Numbered from the stretch's first letter, positions 8,846-18,309 are shown. The stretch: DNA of 55,765 nucleotides from Pseudomonas faucium (GCF_021602585.1 NZ_BQIP01000030.1:1-55765), one strand, 5' to 3'. The notes: generated by a model from the sequence alone, not told the origin. Numbers and translations are program-made.

Positions 8846-9484
8846 ATGCAGACGGTAGCCGTAATCGACTATGGCATGGGCAACCTGCACTCGGTGGCCA
8901 AGGCGCTGGAGCACGTAGGTGCCGGCAAGGTCGTGGTCACCAGCGACGCGGCCGTCATCCGCGAAGCTGACCGTGTGGTGTTCCCAGGCGTCGGCGCGAT
9001 CCGCGACTGCATGGCCGAGATCCGCCGCCTGGGCTTCGACAGCCTGGTGCGTGAAGTCAGCCAGGACCGCCCGTTCCTCGGTATCTGCGTGGGCATGCAA
9101 GCACTGCTCGAGCACAGCGAAGAGAACCAGGGCGTCGACTGCATCGGCCTGTTCCCAGGCCAGGTGCGCTTCTTCGGCAAGGGCCTGGAAGAAGACGGCG
9201 AGCACCTGAAAGTGCCGCACATGGGCTGGAACGAGGTCAGCCAGACCATCGACCACCCGCTGTGGCACGACATCCCCGAGCGTGCGCGCTTCTACTTCGT
9301 GCACAGCTACTACATCGAAGCCGGCAAGCCGGGCCAGGTGGTCGGCCGCGGCCACTATGGCGTCGACTTCGCCGCCGCGCTGGCCGATGGTTCGCGTTTC
9401 GCCGTGCAGTTCCACCCCGAGAAGAGCCATACCCATGGCCTGCAGCTGCTGCAGAACTTCGTGGCCTGGGACGGGCGCTGGTAA
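8846..9484 (+). CDS. hisH: Imidazole glycerol phosphate synthase, glutaminase subunit HisH
   Basis: 212 residues. A class I glutamine amidotransferase that supplies ammonia to HisF. The triad is visible: Cys81 in [10 protein letters not shown], His190 and Glu192 in QFHPEKSH. It starts directly after the hisB stop codon and ends directly before the DUF2164 gene, all in the same operon with hisA and hisF. Confidence 0.97.
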   Translation: MQTVAVIDYGMGNLHSVAKALEHVGAGKVVVTSDAAVIREADRVVFPGVGAIRDCMAEIRRLGFDSLVREVSQDRPFLGICVGMQALLEHSEENQGVDCIGLFPGQVRFFGKGLEEDGEHLKVPHMGWNEVSQTIDHPLWHDIPERARFYFVHSYYIEAGKPGQVVGRGHYGVDFAAALADGSRFAVQFHPEKSHTHGLQLLQNFVAWDGRW

Positions 9485-9745
9485 ATGAGCAGGTCGAAGG
9501 CCAAGGCCCCGGTCATCACCCTGGCCCCCGAACAGGAGCGCGAGGCGCTCGATACCCTCAAGCGTTTTCTCGAAGACCGTTTCGAGTTGCAGCTGGGGTC
9601 GTTCGAAGTGGCCGAGGTCCTCGACGTGTTCAGCAAAGAGATTGCACCCCATTACTACAACAGGGCGATTGCCGATGTTCAGCTGCACCTCAAGGAGCGG
9701 TTCGAGAGCATCGAAAGCGACCTGTGGGCACTCGAGAAGCCCTGA
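9485..9745 (+). CDS. DUF2164 family protein
   Basis: An 86-residue, highly charged, mostly helical protein with the DUF2164 pattern (FLEDRFELQLGSFEVAEVLDVFSKEIAPHYYNRAI). No function is known. It starts on the base after the hisH stop and precedes hisA by 27 bases. Its insertion between hisH and hisA is normal in Pseudomonas, which suggests co-expression with histidine synthesis rather than a recent arrival. Confidence 0.85.
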   Translation: MSRSKAKAPVITLAPEQEREALDTLKRFLEDRFELQLGSFEVAEVLDVFSKEIAPHYYNRAIADVQLHLKERFESIESDLWALEKP

Positions 9746-9772
9746 AACCCAACAAATAGACAGGTTCCCAAG

Positions 9773-10510
9773 ATGCTGATTATCCCCGCTATCGATCTGA
9801 AGGACGGTGCCTGCGTGCGCCTGCGCCAGGGCCGCATGGAAGACTCCACGGTATTCTCCGACGACCCGGTGAGCATGGCCGCCAAGTGGGTCGAGGGTGG
9901 CTGCCGCCGCCTGCACCTGGTCGACCTCAACGGCGCCTTCGAAGGCCAGCCGGTCAACGGTGAAGTGGTTACCGCCATCGCCAAGCGCTACCCGACCCTG
10001 CCGATCCAGATCGGCGGCGGCATCCGTTCGCTGGAAACCATCGAGCACTACGTCAAGGCTGGCGTGAGCTACGTGATCATCGGCACCAAGGCGGTCAAGC
10101 AGCCGGAGTTCGTCGCCGAAGCGTGCAAGGCGTTCCCGGGCAAGGTCATCGTCGGCCTGGATGCCAAGGACGGTTTCGTCGCCACCGACGGCTGGGCCGA
10201 AGTGAGCACGGTGCAGGTGATCGACCTGGCCAAGCGTTTCGAGGCCGATGGCGTCTCGGCGATCGTCTACACCGACATCGCCAAGGACGGCATGATGCAA
10301 GGCTGCAACGTGCCCTTCACCAAGGCCCTGGCCGAAGCCACGCGCATTCCGGTGATCGCCTCGGGCGGCATCCACAACCTGGGTGACATCAAGGCCCTGC
10401 TGGACGCCAAGGCCCCCGGCATCATCGGCGCCATCACCGGCCGTGCCATCTACGAAGGCACCCTCGATGTCGCCGAGGCCCAGGCCTTCTGCGACAACTA
10501 CCAAGGCTGA
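9773..10510 (+). CDS. hisA: Phosphoribosylformimino-AICAR-phosphate isomerase HisA
   Basis: 245 residues, a complete (beta-alpha)8 barrel. It carries out the Amadori-type isomerisation of ProFAR to PRFAR. Catalytic Asp8 lies in [10 protein letters not shown], and the second half-barrel has YTDIAKDGM with the second catalytic Asp. Phosphate-binding loops IGGGIRS and ASGGIHN are present. It is followed after ten bases by hisF. Confidence 0.97.
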   Translation: MLIIPAIDLKDGACVRLRQGRMEDSTVFSDDPVSMAAKWVEGGCRRLHLVDLNGAFEGQPVNGEVVTAIAKRYPTLPIQIGGGIRSLETIEHYVKAGVSYVIIGTKAVKQPEFVAEACKAFPGKVIVGLDAKDGFVATDGWAEVSTVQVIDLAKRFEADGVSAIVYTDIAKDGMMQGCNVPFTKALAEATRIPVIASGGIHNLGDIKALLDAKAPGIIGAITGRAIYEGTLDVAEAQAFCDNYQG

Positions 10511-10520
10511 GGACTGAACC

Positions 10521-11291
10521 ATGGCACTGGCCAAGCGCATCATCCCTTGCCTGGACGTGGACAACGGCCGGGTGGTCAAGGGCGTCAAGTTCGAGAACAT
10601 CCGTGATGCCGGCGACCCGGTGGAAATCGCCCGCCGCTACAACGAGCAGGGTGCCGACGAAATCACCTTCCTCGACATCACCGCCAGCGTCGATGGCCGC
10701 GACACCACGCTGCATACCGTGGAGCGCATGGCCAGCCAGGTGTTCATCCCGCTGACCGTGGGCGGTGGCGTGCGCACCGTGCAGGACATCCGCAACCTGC
10801 TCAACGCCGGTGCCGACAAGGTTTCGATCAACACCGCCGCGGTGTTCAACCCCGAGTTCGTGGGCGAGGCGGCAGACCGTTTCGGTTCGCAGTGCATCGT
10901 GGTCGCCATCGATGCCAAGAAGGTTTCCGGGCCGGGCGAAGCGCCGCGCTGGGAGATCTTCACCCACGGTGGGCGCAAGCCGACCGGGCTGGATGCCGTG
11001 GAATGGGCGAAGAAGATGGAAGGCCTGGGTGCCGGCGAGATCCTGCTGACCAGCATGGACCAGGACGGCATGAAGAACGGCTTCGACCTCGGGGTTACCC
11101 GGGCGATCAGCGATGCGCTGGGGATCCCGGTGATTGCCTCGGGTGGTGTGGGTAACTTGCAGCACCTGGCGGACGGGATTCTGGAAGGGCATGCCAGTGC
11201 GGTGCTGGCGGCCAGTATCTTCCACTTTGGCGAGTACACGGTGCCTGAGGCCAAGGCCTACATGGCTTCGCGCGGGATCGTGGTTCGCTGA
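10521..11291 (+). CDS. hisF: Imidazole glycerol phosphate synthase, cyclase subunit HisF
   Basis: 256 residues, the usual length. The barrel partner of HisH converts PRFAR and ammonia to imidazoleglycerol phosphate and AICAR. Catalytic Asp12 in [16 protein letters not shown] and the second Asp in [13 protein letters not shown] are visible, with phosphate loops VGGGVRT and ASGGVGN. It is the last gene of the operon, whose end is marked by a perfect 28-bp inverted repeat. Confidence 0.97.
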   Translation: MALAKRIIPCLDVDNGRVVKGVKFENIRDAGDPVEIARRYNEQGADEITFLDITASVDGRDTTLHTVERMASQVFIPLTVGGGVRTVQDIRNLLNAGADKVSINTAAVFNPEFVGEAADRFGSQCIVVAIDAKKVSGPGEAPRWEIFTHGGRKPTGLDAVEWAKKMEGLGAGEILLTSMDQDGMKNGFDLGVTRAISDALGIPVIASGGVGNLQHLADGILEGHASAVLAASIFHFGEYTVPEAKAYMASRGIVVR

Positions 11292-11316
11292 TGGATTGCT
11301 GGGAGGGCTTTGCCCT

Positions 11317-11388
11317 CCTTTCGCGACACAAGGCCGCTCCTACAGAGGTACGCATTTTCCTGTAGGAGCGGCCTTGTGTCGCGAAAGG
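11317..11388. repeat. REP pair (type B, GGAGCGGCCTTGTGTCGCG core)
   Basis: Two perfect 28-bp inverted arms (11317-11344 and 11361-11388) between the convergent ends of hisF and cbcV. It probably acts as a bidirectional transcript end. Confidence 0.9.
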
Positions 11389-11411
11389 GCCGCAAGGCGG
11401 CCCCAACAGCT

Positions 11412-12590
11412 TCACCCGTGGTTCTTGCCAAGCAAGGCGTGATAAAGCTCGGTATCCCCCAAAATCCCCACCACCTTGTCGTTGTCCTGCAACACCAGCT
11501 TGTTGCCGGTCTGATAGCGAATCCGCAGCGCCTCGCGCATGCCGATGTCGGCATTCACCAGCGTCGGCCGACGCTCCAGCAAGTCCACATCCTGCCCCGG
11601 CGCCCAGTTCTGCAGGTCCAGCCCGTTCTGGCCCTGGCGCGCACGCTTGAGCGAACCGCCTTCGCCAAGGTCCAGCCACGAATCGATCCCCGGGTCCAGG
11701 CACACCGAGCCATTGATCCGCTTGCAGTTGTCCAGGGTGCGCATGAGGCTGCGGCCGCACAGCACGTTGAGTGGGTTGGTATGGGCAACGAAGGTGCGCA
11801 CATACTCGTCGGCCGGGTTGAGCACGATCTCTTCCGGCTTGCTGTACTGGATGATCCGCCCATCCTTCATGATGGCGATGCGGCTACCCAGTTTCAGCGC
11901 TTCATCGAGGTCGTGGCTGACGAACACGATGGTCTTGCTCAGCTTGTTCTGCAGCGCCAGCAGCTCGTCCTGCAGGCCCTGGCGAATCAGCGGGTCGAGG
12001 GCCGAGAACGGCTCGTCCATCAGCAGGATGTCGGCGTCCATCGCCAGCGCCCGGGCCAGGCCCACGCGTTGCTGCATGCCGCCGGAGAGTTCGTCCGGCT
12101 TCTTGTTGCGCCACTGGGTCAGGCCCACCAACTCGAGCTTCTCATCCACCAGCTTGCGCCGTTCCTTTTCCGGCCGGCCCTGCATTTCCAGGCCGAAGCT
12201 GATGTTCTCGCGCACCGTCAGCCAGGGCATCAGGGCGAACTTCTGGAACACCATGGCGATGCGCTTGGTGCGCATCATCTTCAGTTCCGCCGGGGTGCAG
12301 TGGGCGATGTCGATGTGCTTGCCTTCGTGCTCGACGAACAGCTTGCCGCGGCTCACGGTGTTGAGGCCGTTGATGCAGCGCAGCAGGCTCGACTTGCCCG
12401 AACCGGACAGGCCCATCAGCACGCAGATCTCGCCCTTGTTGATGTCCAGGTTGGCCTTTTCGACCCCCACCACCAGGCCGGTCTGCTTGAGGATCTGCTC
12501 GCGGGTCTTGCCCTGGTCGAGCAGCGCCAGCGCTTCGCGCGGCTTGTTGGAGAAGATGACGTCGACGTCTTCGAAGCGAATGATGCTCAT
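11412..12590 (-). CDS. cbcV: Choline/betaine ABC transporter, ATP-binding protein CbcV
   Basis: 392 residues. ATPase of the quaternary-amine importer. Walker A is GLSGSGKS at 60-67, the ABC signature LSGGM at 168-172 and Walker B ILLMDEP at 188-194. The C-terminal 110 residues form a CBS-type regulatory region as in ProV/OpuA. The start overlaps the cbcW stop by four bases. The order on the minus strand is cbcX, cbcW, cbcV. Confidence 0.93.
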   Translation of the reverse strand: MSIIRFEDVDVIFSNKPREALALLDQGKTREQILKQTGLVVGVEKANLDINKGEICVLMGLSGSGKSSLLRCINGLNTVSRGKLFVEHEGKHIDIAHCTPAELKMMRTKRIAMVFQKFALMPWLTVRENISFGLEMQGRPEKERRKLVDEKLELVGLTQWRNKKPDELSGGMQQRVGLARALAMDADILLMDEPFSALDPLIRQGLQDELLALQNKLSKTIVFVSHDLDEALKLGSRIAIMKDGRIIQYSKPEEIVLNPADEYVRTFVAHTNPLNVLCGRSLMRTLDNCKRINGSVCLDPGIDSWLDLGEGGSLKRARQGQNGLDLQNWAPGQDVDLLERRPTLVNADIGMREALRIRYQTGNKLVLQDNDKVVGILGDTELYHALLGKNHG

Positions 12591-13432
12591 GCCTCACCCC
12601 TTACCGGCAGTTCCGGTTGCTTGCAGATACGGTCGAGCATGATCGCCAGCAGCACGATCGCCAGGCCCGCTTCGAAGCCCAGGGAGATATCGGCGGTGTT
12701 CAGTGCGTTGACCACAGGTTTGCCCAGGCCGTCGGCGCCGACCAGGGCGGCGATCACCACCATCGACAGCGACAGCATGATGCACTGGGTGACGCCGGCG
12801 GCGATGCTCGGCATCGCATGCGGCAGTTCGATGCGGGTGAGCAGTTGCCGGCGCGAGCAGCCGAAGGCCTTGCCGGCGTCCAGCAGTTCCTGGGGGACGT
12901 CGCAGATGCCCAGGTAGGTCAGGCGAATGGGCGCGGCAATGGCGAACACCACCGTGGAAATCAGCCCCGGCACCACACCCAGGCCGAACAGGGTCAGGGT
13001 AGGGATCAGGTACACGAAGGTCGGCACCGTCTGCATCAGGTCGAGCACTGGGCGCATGGCGGTGTAGAACATCGGCTTGTGCGCGGCGAGGATGCCCAGC
13101 GGCACGCCGATGGCCACGCACACCACCGTGGCGAAGGTGACCTGCGCCAGGGTTTCCATGGTTTCCTGCCAGTACCCCAGGTTGAGGATCAGCAGGAAGG
13201 ACAAGGCGACGAAGACGGTCAGTGCCCATTTGCGCTGGATCAGGTGCGCAAGGGCGGCGAACAGGGCAATGAGCACGAACGGGTTGAACCAGGTCAGGGC
13301 GCTGGTGACCCCGTGGATCATGAATTCCAGGCCTTGGGCGATAGCGTCGAAGTAGCTGGCGCCGTTCTGGGTCAACCATTCGACGAATGAGGCGATGTAC
13401 TGCCCCAGGGGTATTTTCTGATCGATAAGCAT
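12587..13432 (-). CDS. cbcW: Choline/betaine ABC transporter, permease CbcW
   Basis: 281 residues with about six membrane helices and the ABC permease coupling loop (EAA-type: ELLDAGKAFGCSRRQLLTRIELP region). In Pseudomonas the CbcWV core works with several binding proteins (CbcX for choline, BetX for betaine, CaiX for carnitine), and two of these, CbcX and CaiX, are in this window. A GGTGGA ribosome binding site precedes the ATG. The gene is translationally coupled to cbcV. Confidence 0.93.
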   Translation of the reverse strand: MLIDQKIPLGQYIASFVEWLTQNGASYFDAIAQGLEFMIHGVTSALTWFNPFVLIALFAALAHLIQRKWALTVFVALSFLLILNLGYWQETMETLAQVTFATVVCVAIGVPLGILAAHKPMFYTAMRPVLDLMQTVPTFVYLIPTLTLFGLGVVPGLISTVVFAIAAPIRLTYLGICDVPQELLDAGKAFGCSRRQLLTRIELPHAMPSIAAGVTQCIMLSLSMVVIAALVGADGLGKPVVNALNTADISLGFEAGLAIVLLAIMLDRICKQPELPVRGEA

Positions 13433-13517
13433 GATAGCGAGCTTCCACCTGCAAAGATTGAAATCAGTCCGGGGCGGGCACGGCCGCGCCCCGGCGGTGT
13501 TGCTACAGCGCCTTGCG

Positions 13518-14465
13518 TTATTGCGTCAGTTTGGCCTTGGCCGCTTCCAGGCCGGGTTTGCCATCCACGGTGGTCACGCCGGCCAGCCAGGTGTCCAGCT
13601 TGCCGGGGTTGGCCTTGAGCCACTTCCTGGCGGCGTCGTCGGGCTTCATCTTGTCGTCCAGGACATAGCCCATCATGGTGCTTTCATCCTTGAGCTCGAA
13701 CGACAGGTTCTTCAGCAGCTGGCCGACGTTGCTGCATTCGTTGACGTAGCCCTTGCGGGTGTTGGTGAGCACGGTGGCCTTGCCGAACTCGGGGCCGAAG
13801 AAATCATCGCCGCCGGTGAGGTACTGCATCTTGAAGCGGGTGTTCATCGGGTGCGGTTCCCAGCCCAGGAACACGATCGCCTCGCCGCGCTTCTGCGCCC
13901 GGTCGACCTGCGCCAGCATGCCGGCCTCGCTCGACTGCACGATCTTGAAGCCGGCGTCCTTCAGGCCGAAGGCGTTCTTGTCGATCATGCTCTGGATGGT
14001 GCGGTTGCCGTCGTTGCCCGGTTCGATGCCGTAGATCTTGCCGTCCAGTTCCTTCTTGAACTTGGGAATGTCGCTGAAATCCTTCAGCCCCTTGTCATAC
14101 AGCGCCTGGGGCACGGCCAGGGTGTACTTGGCGTTTTCCAGGTTGGCGCGAACCGTTTCGACGGTGCCGGCGTCGCGGTACTGCTTGATGTCGTTCTCCA
14201 TGGTCGGCATCCAGTTGCCGAGAAACACGTCCAGGTCCTTGCCGGTGGCCAGCGACTTGTAGGTCACCGGTACCGAGATCATGGTGGTGTGGGTCTTGTA
14301 ACCCAGTGCTTCGAGCACAACGCTGGTGGTTGCGGTGGTCACGGTGATGTCGGTCCAGCCGACGTCCGAGAAGCGTACCGTCTGGCACTGCTCGGGTTCG
14401 GCGGCGTGGGCCAGCAGCGGTGCCGATAGCAACGCAACCAGCAACAGCGAGGGTGAACCTTTCAT
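13518..14465 (-). CDS. cbcX: Choline-binding periplasmic protein CbcX
   Basis: 315 residues with a clear signal peptide (MKGSPSLLLVALLSAPLLAHA, cleavage before AEPEQC). The mature part is an OpuAC-type quaternary-amine binding protein; aromatic residues that could form the cation-pi box include the Trp in VGWTDI and in LGNWMP. It is the first gene of cbcXWV, with AGGAG before the ATG. It diverges from sdaA, and the shared 441-bp region is a likely place for GbdR control. The ligand is assigned by homology and context. Confidence 0.9.
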   Translation of the reverse strand: MKGSPSLLLVALLSAPLLAHAAEPEQCQTVRFSDVGWTDITVTTATTSVVLEALGYKTHTTMISVPVTYKSLATGKDLDVFLGNWMPTMENDIKQYRDAGTVETVRANLENAKYTLAVPQALYDKGLKDFSDIPKFKKELDGKIYGIEPGNDGNRTIQSMIDKNAFGLKDAGFKIVQSSEAGMLAQVDRAQKRGEAIVFLGWEPHPMNTRFKMQYLTGGDDFFGPEFGKATVLTNTRKGYVNECSNVGQLLKNLSFELKDESTMMGYVLDDKMKPDDAARKWLKANPGKLDTWLAGVTTVDGKPGLEAAKAKLTQ

Positions 14466-14906
14466 GGATGGACTCCTGTGATTTTATCTTCGGGTTCGCG
14501 CGGGTCGCCGGGCTTTCTCAGGGTCCGGTCGACCAGGCCTGCAGAGGGCAGGTTGCGAGGCCGTGCAATACGAGTCGCTTTCGATAATCCTCCAGCGCCG
14601 GGCTTACGCCTACTGGTGGGGTCGTAACCAGTACCGAACGGGTCGCATCCAGTACGGGCGATGTCGCATATGGGTTTTTCCATCCTCACGGCCGCATTTT
14701 TGCGTCACCAGGGCGCTGGAAAACGGCGCACGGCTGGGCAAAACAGCGCGGCGCTGGTGGACAAAAGTACGTCGGTTGCAGACGGCGAGGAGGGCGTCAA
14801 AACCCCGATGATGCGTGCATTCGTGGCGGCTCGCAGCTTCAGCCTAGCAGTTGCCCCGCCCTGCGCATGGCGCGCAGAGACAAGCCCAGCAAGAGGTGAA
14901 GCGACA
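14466..14906. other. Divergent promoter region of cbcX and sdaA
   Basis: No gene and no riboswitch could be recognised in these 441 bp. The section 14466-14660 should hold the cbcX promoter. An in-frame extension of sdaA back to 14661 exists but lacks any family-like sequence and is rejected. Confidence 0.4.
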
Positions 14907-16283
14907 ATGGCCATCAGCGTGTTCGACCTGTTCAAGATCGGTGTCGGGCCTTCCAGCTCCCACACCGTCGGCCCCATGCGCGCAGGCGCCCTGTTCGTCC
15001 AGGGCCTGCGCGAACGCGGCGAGCTGGAGCGGGTGAAGCGGGTGGAGGTGCAGCTGTATGGCTCGCTTTCGGCCACCGGCATTGGCCACGGCACCGACAA
15101 CGCCACCATCATGGGCCTGATGGGCGAATGGCCGGACGCGATCGACCCGGCGCAGATCACCCCGCGCATCGCCGACCTGCGTGAAACCGACACCCTGCTG
15201 CTGGACAGCCGCCTGCCCATCGAATTCGTCTGGGCCCGCGACATGCGCCTGCTGGACGAGAACCTGCCGTACCACCCCAACGCCATGACCCTGATCGCCG
15301 AAGGCGAGCAGGGCGAGCTGCACCGCGACACCTACTACTCGGTGGGCGGCGGTTTCGTGGTCGACGCCGCCCAGGCCGCCAGCGGCGTGCTGGATGCCGA
15401 CCAGACGGTACTGCCCTACGACTTCAACAGCGCCGCCGAGCTGCTGCGCCTGTGCAAGCAAAACGACCTCAGCGTGTCGCAATTGATGATGGCCAATGAG
15501 AAGGTCTGGCGCAGCGAGCAAGAGATCCGCGCCGGCCTGCACACGCTCTGGCAAGCCATGCAGGAGTGCGTCAACAACGGCCTCAAGCACGAAGGCACGT
15601 TGCCTGGCGGTTTGAACGTGCGCCGCCGCGCCGCCAAGCTGCACCGCAGCCTGCAGGAGATCGGCAAACCCAACGTGATCGGCTCGACCATGAGCGCCAT
15701 GGAGTGGGTGAACCTGTTCGCCCTGGCGGTCAACGAAGAGAACGCCGCCGGCGGGCGCATGGTGACCGCGCCCACCAACGGCGCGGCCGGCATCATCCCG
15801 GCGGTGCTGCACTACTACATGCGCTTCAGCGATGCGGTGGACGAGTCGTGCGTGGTCGATTTCTTCCTGGGTGCTGCTGCCGTGGGTATTTTGTGCAAGA
15901 AGAATGCGTCGATTTCCGGTGCCGAGGTGGGCTGCCAGGGCGAGGTCGGTTCGGCCTGCGCCATGGCGGCGGCGGGCCTGGCCGAAGTGCTGGGGGCGAC
16001 GCCGCCGCAGCTGGAGAATGCGGCCGAGATCGCCCTGGAGCATAACCTGGGGCTGACCTGCGACCCGGTGGGTGGGCTGGTGCAGGTGCCGTGCATCGAG
16101 CGCAATGCGATTGCGGCGGTGAAGGCCATCAATGCGGTGCAGATGGCCTTGCGTGGCGATGGCGAGCACTTCATCTCGCTCGACCAGGTGATCCGCACCA
16201 TGCGCGACACCGGGGCCGACATGCATGACAAATACAAAGAGACTTCGCGTGGTGGCCTGGCGGTCAGCGTCATCGAATGCTGA
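14907..16283 (+). CDS. sdaA: L-serine ammonia-lyase (iron-sulfur type) SdaA
   Basis: 458 residues from the ATG at 14907 (GAGGTGA upstream), the usual length for the single-chain bacterial enzyme. It converts L-serine to pyruvate and ammonia. Family signatures are GVGPSSSHTVGP near the start and the cysteines in GILCKKN, GCQGEVGSAC and LTCDPVGG, three of which hold the labile [4Fe-4S] cluster. Its place between cbc and gbdR makes it the exit step of choline catabolism: betaine to glycine, glycine to serine by GlyA, serine to pyruvate here. Confidence 0.95.
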   Translation: MAISVFDLFKIGVGPSSSHTVGPMRAGALFVQGLRERGELERVKRVEVQLYGSLSATGIGHGTDNATIMGLMGEWPDAIDPAQITPRIADLRETDTLLLDSRLPIEFVWARDMRLLDENLPYHPNAMTLIAEGEQGELHRDTYYSVGGGFVVDAAQAASGVLDADQTVLPYDFNSAAELLRLCKQNDLSVSQLMMANEKVWRSEQEIRAGLHTLWQAMQECVNNGLKHEGTLPGGLNVRRRAAKLHRSLQEIGKPNVIGSTMSAMEWVNLFALAVNEENAAGGRMVTAPTNGAAGIIPAVLHYYMRFSDAVDESCVVDFFLGAAAVGILCKKNASISGAEVGCQGEVGSACAMAAAGLAEVLGATPPQLENAAEIALEHNLGLTCDPVGGLVQVPCIERNAIAAVKAINAVQMALRGDGEHFISLDQVIRTMRDTGADMHDKYKETSRGGLAVSVIEC

Positions 16284-16301
16284 CACCCTGGGCTGTCCCC
16301 A

Positions 16302-16325
16302 TCGCCGGCAAGCCGGCTCCTGCAG
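16302..16325 (+). repeat. Single REP unit (type A)
   Basis: One 24-bp copy of the GCCGGCAAGCCGGCTCC unit, just after sdaA. The partner unit of the usual pair is missing. Confidence 0.8.
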
Positions 16326-16345
16326 GTACCCACTGCATTCACAAC

Positions 16346-16370
16346 GGGCACCACTGATTCAGTGGTGCCC
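16346..16370. terminator. Perfect 25-bp palindrome after sdaA, possible terminator
   Basis: Arms of 12 bp (GGGCACCACTGA and TCAGTGGTGCCC) flank a single T. The downstream sequence is TGTTCC rather than a T-run, so it is a weak intrinsic terminator at best. It could equally be a protein-binding palindrome. Confidence 0.4.
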
Positions 16371-16425
16371 TGTTCCAGGGCATGGCCGGCCGTCGGATGT
16401 CGCGATTGGTATGGGCGTTGTCGGT

Positions 16426-16441
16426 GACACTCAAGAGTGTC
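16426..16441. promoter_or_regulatory. Palindrome GACACTCAAGAGTGTC, possible upstream activator site of gbdR
   Basis: Perfect 7-bp arms around AA, centred about 195 bp before the start site predicted from the sigma-54 promoter at 16602-16619. That is a usual distance for an enhancer-binding protein. It matches neither the NtrC nor the CbrB consensus as I remember them. Confidence 0.4.
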
Positions 16442-16601
16442 GTTTCTGGAAAACCCACACTGCGCGTGTCACTAAACTGCTCAACCGTTACACGCATCGC
16501 ACTAACTCGCCGGTTTTAGGCGATTGACAACCTCGATGCAAGACCTTGAATTGCCCAACAATGGCGTCGTTTTCAGGTTTTTTCGAATGGCCGTTCAACT
16601 T

Positions 16602-16619
16602 CAGGCACGGCGTTTGCGT
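16602..16619 (+). promoter_or_regulatory. Sigma-54 promoter of gbdR
   Basis: AGGCACGGCGTTTGC matches the sigma-54 consensus TGGCACGN4TTGC except for the first base. The GG (16604-16605) and GC (16616-16617) are exactly ten bases apart. The start site would be near 16629, about 90 bases before the gbdR ATG. In P. aeruginosa gbdR is, as I recall, under RpoN with NtrC/CbrB control, which agrees. Confidence 0.65.
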
Positions 16620-16719
16620 TGAGATTGGCAGACCACCCCCGGAAAATGACCGAGGGGTCAATAACAAGAAATCAGTGCCCGCCTGAGGCACGCCCAGCAT
16701 TGTGTGAGGAGAAATCGCG

Positions 16720-17826
16720 ATGACGTCGTACACCTCCGGGAATCCAACCCAGAACCGCACAGCACCCCAGTCCATCGGGTTTCTTCTACTGGACAACTTC
16801 ACCCTCATTTCCCTGGCTTCGGCCGTCGAGCCGCTGCGCATGGCCAACCAGCTGTCCGGCCGCGAGCTGTACCGTTGGCACACCCTGACCGTCGATGGTG
16901 GCCAGGTATGGGCCAGCGATGGCCTGCAGATCACCCCGGATGCGGCCATCGGCAATGCACCGCCCGTGGACACCGTGATCGTCTGCGGGGGTGTCGGTAT
17001 CCAGCGTTCGGTCACCCGTGAGCACGTCACTTGGCTGCAGGCCCAGGCCCGCCAGTCGCGCCGGCTGGGCGCGGTGTGCACCGGCAGCTGGGCGCTGGCC
17101 TGTGCCGGCCTGCTCGATGGCTTCGATTGCAGCGTGCACTGGGAATGCCTGGCGGCGATGCAGGAGGCCTTCCCGCGGGTGAACATGAGCACCCGCCTGT
17201 TCACCCTCGACCGCAACCGCTTCACCAGCTCCGGCGGCACCGCGCCACTGGACATGATGCTGCACCTGATCAGCCGCGATCACGGCCGCGAGCTGTCGGC
17301 GGCGATCTCCGAAATGTTCGTCTACGAGCGCATCCGCAACGAGCAGGACCACCAGCGCGTGCCGCTCAAGCACATGCTCGGCACCAACCAGCCGAAGCTG
17401 CAGGAAATCGTCGCGCTGATGGAAGCCAACCTCGAAGAGCCGATCGACCTGGATGAATTGGCGGTGTACGTGTCGGTGTCGCGCCGCCAGCTCGAGCGGC
17501 TGTTCCAGAAGTACCTGCACTGCTCGCCGTCGCGCTACTACCTGAAGCTGCGCCTGATCCGCGCGCGGCAGCTGCTCAAGCAGACGCCGATGTCGATCAT
17601 CGAGGTGGCGTCGGTGTGCGGCTTCGTCTCCACCCCGCACTTCTCCAAGTGCTACCGCGAGTACTTCGGCATTCCGCCGCGCGATGAGCGGGTGGGTTCC
17701 AATACCGCGCAGCAGGTGGCGATGATGCCGATTCCGCAGGCCATGGCGCTGTCGCCGCACAGCGGGCCGATGGCGGCGCTGAGCCAGGCGCGCAACGAGT
17801 CGACCTTTGCCAGTGTGAGGCTCTGA
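16720..17826 (+). CDS. gbdR: GbdR, AraC-family activator of betaine/dimethylglycine catabolism
   Basis: 368 residues. The N-terminal half (about 18-195) is a class I glutamine-amidotransferase-like (DJ-1/PfpI) domain beginning IGFLLLDNFTLIS and including GAVCTGSWALA. The C-terminal part (about 225-325) holds the two AraC helix-turn-helix motifs (LDELAVYVSVSRRQLERLFQ and EVASVCGFVSTPHFSKCYRE). GbdR responds to glycine betaine and dimethylglycine and activates the gbc, dgc, sox and cbc genes in P. aeruginosa; every one of those targets is in this window. The ribosome binding site is GGAG. An apparent sigma-54 promoter lies upstream. Confidence 0.93.
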   Translation: MTSYTSGNPTQNRTAPQSIGFLLLDNFTLISLASAVEPLRMANQLSGRELYRWHTLTVDGGQVWASDGLQITPDAAIGNAPPVDTVIVCGGVGIQRSVTREHVTWLQAQARQSRRLGAVCTGSWALACAGLLDGFDCSVHWECLAAMQEAFPRVNMSTRLFTLDRNRFTSSGGTAPLDMMLHLISRDHGRELSAAISEMFVYERIRNEQDHQRVPLKHMLGTNQPKLQEIVALMEANLEEPIDLDELAVYVSVSRRQLERLFQKYLHCSPSRYYLKLRLIRARQLLKQTPMSIIEVASVCGFVSTPHFSKCYREYFGIPPRDERVGSNTAQQVAMMPIPQAMALSPHSGPMAALSQARNESTFASVRL

Positions 17827-17842
17827 AACCGCGCTGGCCCCA

Positions 17843-17922
17843 TCGCCGGCAAGCCGGCTCCCACAGGTAACCCACAGCCCTTGAGCTCAGTGGGGTACCT
17901 GTGGGAGCCGGCTTGCCGGCGA
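17843..17922. repeat. REP pair (type A)
   Basis: Two inverted REP units between the convergent ends of gbdR and the 85-residue gene. Confidence 0.9.
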
Positions 17923-17946
17923 TAGGGCCAGTACAGGAAAAGCCGA

Positions 17947-18204
17947 TCAGGCGCGCTTGTTGAACTGCGCCAACGCCGGCAACAGCTGTTTGTCGATGGC
18001 CTGGCGCACCGCCGGCAAGATCGTCGCGCTGCCGGTATACATCTGCTCGACCATGCCCTTGAGCGCCCGCGCGTTGGGCTCGGTCAGCCCCCGCACCACC
18101 GCTTCGCAGGCCTGCTCGGCACTGGCCCCGGCCGGAATGTCGAAACCGCGCGCGCGCAGGTGGCCTGCCAGGTCGTCCTGATCAATCAAATCCGCATGCA
18201 TCAT
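17947..18204 (-). CDS. Conserved hypothetical protein, 85 residues
   Basis: A small, helical, soluble protein (MMHADLIDQDDLAGHLRARGFD...). No domain is recognised and no signal peptide is seen. AGGGAC lies eight bases before the ATG at 18204; a second ATG follows directly. Codon use is like the neighbours, so it is probably a real chromosomal gene. It is read alone, convergent with gbdR. Confidence 0.6.
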   Translation of the reverse strand: MMHADLIDQDDLAGHLRARGFDIPAGASAEQACEAVVRGLTEPNARALKGMVEQMYTGSATILPAVRQAIDKQLLPALAQFNKRA

Positions 18205-18309
18205 GGCTGTTGTCCCTTTTATCGCGAAGAGAGTGCTGCTTGATTCACATCGATTCTGTGACGCGCACGGCAGCCCCGCAACAACAGAATGCCGCCATGG
18301 CTGCTTTGG

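Noticed and set aside
14661-14906. N-terminal extension of sdaA
   Set aside because: The extension has no family resemblance, while the ATG at 14907 has a good ribosome binding site and gives the standard N-terminus.
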